A DNA stretch of 64,000 nucleotides, from contig JAKFEW010000120.1 in the NCBI GenBank assembly GCA_036675505.1, positions 38,976 to 102,975 of the forward strand, in the 5' to 3' direction. Numbering within the stretch: the stretch's first letter is position 1; each line of letters begins with the position of its first letter. The notes below the pieces were generated by a model. It was not told where the DNA came from. It worked only from the letters and a program-made list of their open reading frames with translations, and searched no databases. Position numbers and translations under genes: made by a program. The stretch is from JAKFEW01 sp036675505. Lineage in GTDB: Bacteria; Cyanobacteriota; Sericytochromatia; S15B-MN24; JAQBPE01. Positions 60,392 through 64,000 of the stretch are shown piece after piece.

Positions 60392-61930
60392 ATGTACTTC
60401 GGAGACTGGCTGACCCGTTGGGCCACCTACACGCCTGAGAAGACCGCGGTGGTCTGCGCCAACACCAACCGCCGGCTCTCGTACGCCGAGCTGAACCGCC
60501 GCGCCGACCGCCTGGCCTACGCGCTGCGCCACAAGCTGGGCATCGGCAAGGGTGACCGCGTCGCCGTCCTCGCGCACAACTGCATCGAGACCCTCGAGCT
60601 CTTCTACGCCACCGGCAAGATCGGCGCCGTCATGGTGCCCGTGAACTGGCGCCTCGCCACCGCCGAAGTGCGCTACATCCTCGGCGACGCGTCGCCCAAG
60701 GCGCTGTTCTTCGGCCCCGAGTTCGCGAAGGCGGCGATGGAGATCGCGCCGGACCTGCCGATCAGCCACCTGGTGCCCTACGACGCCGACGGCGCGGACG
60801 TGCATTACGAGGCGCTGGTCGCACAGGCTGGCGATGCGCCGCTCGCCGAGACCGAGATCGGCCTCGACGACGCGCACATGATCCTCTACACCTCGGGCAC
60901 CACCGGCTTCCCGAAGGGCGCGATCCTCACCCACGGCACGATCACCTGGAACGCCATCAACACCCAGGTGGGCTGGGACCTCCGCCACGACGACGTCACG
61001 CTCACGCACACGCCGTTCTTCCACACCGGCGGCTTCAACGTCCTGACGACCCCGCTCATGCACCGCGGCGGCACGATCGTCCTGATGAAGCAGTTCGAGG
61101 CCCAGCGCTCGCTCGAGCTGATCGCCGAGCACAAATGCACGGTCATCTTCGCCGTGCCGACCATGTTCCAGATGATGCTGGAAGCGCCCAATTTCGTGTC
61201 GGCCGACCTCGCTTCCGTCCGCTTCTTCATCACCGGCGGCGCGCCCTGCCCGATCCCGCTGATCGAGGCCTACGCCGCGCGCGGGCTCATGTTCAAGCAG
61301 GGCTACGGCCTCACCGAGGCGGGCCCCAACTGCTTCACGCTCGACGCCCGCGACGCGGTCCGCAAGGCGGGCTCCGTGGGCTTCCCGAACATGCACGTCG
61401 ACGTCCGCGTGGTGGACGACGCCGGCCGCGACGTGAATCCCGGCGAGGACGGCGAGCTGCTGATCCGCGGCCCGCACGTGATCCCCGGCTACTGGCGCAA
61501 CCCCGAGGCGACCGCCAAGGCGCTCGAGGGCGGCTGGCTGCACACCGGCGACGTGGTGCGGCGCGACGAGGAAGGCTACTTCTACATCGTCGACCGCAAG
61601 AAGGACATGTTCATCTCGGGCGGCGAGAACGTGTACCCCGCCGAGCTCGAGAAGGCGCTCGCCAAGCACCCCGGCATCGCCGAGGCGGCGGTGATCGGCA
61701 TCCCCAACGAGAAGTGGGGCGAGGTCGGTCGCGCGATCGTCGCGCCCCGCGCGGGCGCAGGCCTGACCGAGGACGAGGTGCTGCTGTTCCTCGCCGACAA
61801 GGTCGCCCGCTACAAGATCCCCAAGTCCGTGGTGTTCGTGTCCGAGCTGCCCCGCAACGCGTCCGGCAAGGTCGTGAAGGGTGAGCTGCGCGAGCGCTTC
61901 GGTGACGTTTCGCTCGCCCCGGCGCGGTAA
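60392..61930 (+). CDS. Acyl-CoA ligase (ANL superfamily)
   Basis: 512 residues; GAGGAG 8 nt before the ATG. It activates a carboxylic acid with ATP and CoA. Motifs: P-loop-like YTSGTTGFPKGA (about residue 173), 'HTGGFNVLTTPL', 'KQGYGLTEAGPN', 'HTGDVVRRDEEGYFYIVDR' with its TGD, and catalytic Lys near ASGKVVKGEL at the C-terminus. Long-chain fatty acid or 3-hydroxy acid substrate not determined. Followed by FabG-type reductase and shares the PHA-type promoter repeats, so it may supply or recycle PHA monomers. Confidence 0.9.
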   Translation: MYFGDWLTRWATYTPEKTAVVCANTNRRLSYAELNRRADRLAYALRHKLGIGKGDRVAVLAHNCIETLELFYATGKIGAVMVPVNWRLATAEVRYILGDASPKALFFGPEFAKAAMEIAPDLPISHLVPYDADGADVHYEALVAQAGDAPLAETEIGLDDAHMILYTSGTTGFPKGAILTHGTITWNAINTQVGWDLRHDDVTLTHTPFFHTGGFNVLTTPLMHRGGTIVLMKQFEAQRSLELIAEHKCTVIFAVPTMFQMMLEAPNFVSADLASVRFFITGGAPCPIPLIEAYAARGLMFKQGYGLTEAGPNCFTLDARDAVRKAGSVGFPNMHVDVRVVDDAGRDVNPGEDGELLIRGPHVIPGYWRNPEATAKALEGGWLHTGDVVRRDEEGYFYIVDRKKDMFISGGENVYPAELEKALAKHPGIAEAAVIGIPNEKWGEVGRAIVAPRAGAGLTEDEVLLFLADKVARYKIPKSVVFVSELPRNASGKVVKGELRERFGDVSLAPAR

Positions 61931-61970
61931 TCCCCACCCCTTCAACGGAAACCACAGAAAGCGAATCTCC

Positions 61971-62711
61971 ATGCGCATCAAGGACAAGGTCATTCTGATC
62001 ACCGGCGGCGGCCGTGGCATCGGCGCCGAAACCGCCAAGCTGATGGCGAAGGAAGGCGCGAAGATCGTCGTGTGCGACCGCGACGCCGGCGCCGCCGAGG
62101 AAGTCGCGATCGCCATCCGCGACGCGGGCGGCGAGGCGATCGGCGCGGCCGCTGACGTGACCGATCGCGTGCAGGTCGACAACGTCGTGAAGGAAGCCAT
62201 CGCGAAGTTCGGCGCGATCGACGTGCTCGTCAACAACGCCGGCATCACGATGGACGCCACGCTCGCGAAGATGACCGAGGACCAGTTCGATCGCGTGTTG
62301 AACGTGAACCTCAAGGGCGTCTTCCATTGCACCCAGGCCGTGCTGCCGTTCTTCATCGAGCGCGGCAAGGGCAAGATCATCAACGCCTCGAGCGTGGTCG
62401 GCGTGCACGGCAACTTCGGCCAGACCAACTACGCCGCCACCAAGGCCGGCGTGATCGGCATGACCAAGACCTGGGCCAAGGAGCTCGCCCGCAAGGGCAT
62501 CACGGCGAACGCCGTGGCACCGGGCTTCATCCTGACGGACATGACGGCCGCGATGCCGGAAAAGGTCCTCGATCTGATGAAGGAGAAGACGCCGGCGGGC
62601 CGCCTGGGCCTGGCGTCGGACGTCGCGAAGGCCTACCTGTTCCTGGCCTCCGACGACGCCGACTTCATCACGGGTCAAGTCCTCGGGGTGGACGGCGGCC
62701 TGGTGCTTTAG
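61971..62711 (+). CDS. fabG: 3-oxoacyl-ACP/acetoacetyl-CoA reductase (FabG/PhaB-type SDR)
   Basis: 246 residues, 40 nt after the ligase stop. Classical SDR: TGGGRGIG cofactor motif (residues 11-18), 'VLVNNAGITMD' (NNAG), catalytic Ser of 'NASSVVGVHGNFGQTNYAATKAG' shortened here to SS...YAATK (Tyr and Lys), and 'GFILTDMT'. NADPH-dependent reduction of 3-ketoacyl thioesters. In this context an acetoacetyl-CoA reductase (PhaB) that feeds PhaC is plausible; sequence alone cannot separate FabG from PhaB. Confidence 0.88.
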   Translation: MRIKDKVILITGGGRGIGAETAKLMAKEGAKIVVCDRDAGAAEEVAIAIRDAGGEAIGAAADVTDRVQVDNVVKEAIAKFGAIDVLVNNAGITMDATLAKMTEDQFDRVLNVNLKGVFHCTQAVLPFFIERGKGKIINASSVVGVHGNFGQTNYAATKAGVIGMTKTWAKELARKGITANAVAPGFILTDMTAAMPEKVLDLMKEKTPAGRLGLASDVAKAYLFLASDDADFITGQVLGVDGGLVL

Positions 62712-62712
62712 C

Positions 62713-63999
62713 TCAGGGCTTCGGGCGCAGCACGAACAGCTTCGTCCCGGCGAAATCCGCGGAAAGCACGAAGAGCAGGCCCTCTGCCGTCGCGCGCATC
62801 GCGATCGGCACGAGGCTCTTGCGCTTCGTGCCGTCCGGGTCGTCGCAATCCACGATCGTGCTCACCGAGCCGTCCGGCTTGACCTGGCGGATTTGCCAGT
62901 GGTCGCTGTCGAAGCAATCGCCGTCGATGCAGCCCCAGGTGTTGTAGCCGGTCACCACGTAGACCACGCCGTCGGGCGCGACCGCCATGGCGCTCGCGCC
63001 GCCCAGCTGCGCGTCCAGGCCGTCCGCGCCGTCGAAGTTGTCGGGGATCGGCTCCTTGCCGACCACTGTGTTGAATTTCGGCATGCCCGCGCCGCTGCCC
63101 GCCAGCGTGGTCACCTCGGCGGCTTCGCCGTCGATGGCGATCTTGCGCACGCGGCTCGCGTCCGTGACGTACAAGTCGCCCGCGGCATCGAAGGCGAGGC
63201 GCGTCGGGTACTTGAACCGCGCCACGCCGGCGTCACCGTCCTGGTGGGCCTTCTCACCTGGGACGCCCGCGAAGACCGACGCCACTGGGCTTCGGGGATC
63301 GGACAGGTCGATCTTCTTGATCACGGCCTGATCCACCTCGGTGAAGTAGACAGCGCCGGTCGGGCCGACCGCCAGGCCGCCGACGTCGCCGACGCCGCCG
63401 AGCGCGGTCGTCACGTTGCCGCTCTTGCGGTTGACCACCCGGATGCGCGAGCCGTCGACGACCCAGACGTTGCCGGCGGCGTCGAGCGTGAGCCGGGAGG
63501 GCGTGCCGAATATGGCGCTGGCGCGCGGGCCGTCGCGGAAGGTGACGATATCGCCCTCGAAGACGCTCTTGCCCTCGGGGACCTCGAACGGCCGGTCGTA
63601 CACGCCGGCCAGGGTCGACACCACGCGCGCCGGCGTGATCAGGCGGATGACATGGTTGCCGCCGTCCGCGACATAGAGGTTGCCCTCCGCGTCGGCCGCG
63701 AAATCGGTCGCGTTGTGGAAGATCGCCTTGTCGGCCGGCCCGTCGCCATACTCGACGGCGGCCGACGTGCCCGCGTACAGCGCGACCTCGGCGCCCCGCG
63801 CCGCGTCCCAGGCGCTCGCCGCACCGCCCGCGGCCGGCGACGTCCCCCCATCGTCGGCCCCAGGCTCGGCATCGTCTGGCCCAGGCTCGCCATCGTCGGC
63901 CCCAGGCTCGCCATCGCCCGGTGACGGCTGGCCTGCCGGGATCGGGCCGCGGCCCGGCCGAGCGCTCGCGCGCGGGGCGACGCCGGGGCCCGGCGAGCC
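62713..63999 (-). CDS. NHL-repeat protein (5' truncated at the window edge)
   Basis: At least 428 residues; the frame is open to the right edge, so its start lies beyond. A low-complexity part with GEPGADD-type repeats precedes NHL beta-propeller blades: 'FAADAEGNLYVADGGNHVIR', 'SRLTLDAAGNVWVVDGSRIR', 'TRLAFDAAGDLYVTDASRVR'. NHL propellers bind proteins, RNA or ligands, and are often secreted. It ends 1 bp from the fabG stop (convergent). Confidence 0.82.
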   Translation of the reverse strand, partial: GSPGPGVAPRASARPGRGPIPAGQPSPGDGEPGADDGEPGPDDAEPGADDGGTSPAAGGAASAWDAARGAEVALYAGTSAAVEYGDGPADKAIFHNATDFAADAEGNLYVADGGNHVIRLITPARVVSTLAGVYDRPFEVPEGKSVFEGDIVTFRDGPRASAIFGTPSRLTLDAAGNVWVVDGSRIRVVNRKSGNVTTALGGVGDVGGLAVGPTGAVYFTEVDQAVIKKIDLSDPRSPVASVFAGVPGEKAHQDGDAGVARFKYPTRLAFDAAGDLYVTDASRVRKIAIDGEAAEVTTLAGSGAGMPKFNTVVGKEPIPDNFDGADGLDAQLGGASAMAVAPDGVVYVVTGYNTWGCIDGDCFDSDHWQIRQVKPDGSVSTIVDCDDPDGTKRKSLVPIAMRATAEGLLFVLSADFAGTKLFVLRPKP

Positions 64000-64000
64000 G

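Noticed and set aside
1..64000. CRISPR array, insertion sequence, rRNA or prophage
   Set aside because: No regularly spaced repeats, transposase or integrase motifs, rRNA-like segments or phage structural genes were seen on reading both strands.

Overview
The window comes from a GC-rich (about 70%), very gene-dense bacterium. Many lipobox proteins, Sec signal peptides and periplasmic enzymes point to a diderm cell envelope. It can respire nitrous oxide (complete clade II nosZDFLY set) and make polyhydroxyalkanoate (class III-type PhaC with phasin-like partners). Alternative GTG and TTG starts are common and many genes overlap by 4 bp. The phylum cannot be settled from this sequence alone. Nothing looks phage-derived, and no insertion sequence or CRISPR array is visible.

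Layout. 1-7.1 kb: end of a TrkA-type K+ regulator, then LysM, SH3 and secreted or proline-rich proteins of unknown role and a degenerate M23 peptidase-like lipoprotein. 7.3-14.5 kb: a six-gene sugar operon (ABC binding protein, two permeases, an alpha/alpha-barrel protein, a GH130 enzyme and a GH130-like propeller) that fits beta-mannoside uptake and phosphorolysis. It lacks its own ATPase. 15.1-21.6 kb: the nos operon, whose NosZ carries an N-terminal cytochrome c domain and a lipobox. 21.6-24.2 kb: hemerythrin-like, EF-hand and permuted NlpC/P60 proteins. 24.4-33.2 kb: a 2926-residue cyclic beta-1,2-glucan synthase with a structured leader. 33.3-38.2 kb: a histidine kinase, a copper type II monooxygenase-like lipoprotein overlapping a beta-propeller lipoprotein, and an ArsM-type arsenite methyltransferase.

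38.3-40.8 kb is the most accessory-looking stretch. It holds an orphan 3' fragment duplicated from the proline-rich gene at 3.4-4.4 kb, a gene-poor gap with a terminator, a two-gene helix-turn-helix/nucleotidyltransferase module with a perfect operator palindrome, and tRNA-His with its own terminator. 40.9-46.9 kb: an acyltransferase, an alkaline-phosphatase-superfamily protein with unusual domain order, and two divergent polyproline proteins ending in papain-like (C39-like) domains. 46.9-50.6 kb: an ABC-2 exporter and a DUF2157/GDYXXLXY pair. 51.2-56.4 kb: the PHA genes and a large BTAD-type regulator. 56.5-60.3 kb: thioesterase-like protein, intact M23 peptidase, epimerase-like protein, a KGG stress protein and small membrane proteins. 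60.4-62.7 kb: an acyl-CoA ligase and a FabG-type reductase. 62.7 kb to the end: an NHL-repeat protein, 5' truncated.

Connections worth reading. The PHA operon and the acyl-CoA ligase/FabG operon, 9 kb apart, share the same promoter-proximal arrangement of three GTAACG repeats with identical 5- and 8-nt spacers, which suggests one regulon for PHA or acyl-CoA metabolism. The proline-rich proteins with no export signal and variable C-terminal domains, together with an orphan C-terminal fragment, look like a dispersed family of exported effectors or toxins. That is the best candidate here for an undescribed system, but it is inference.
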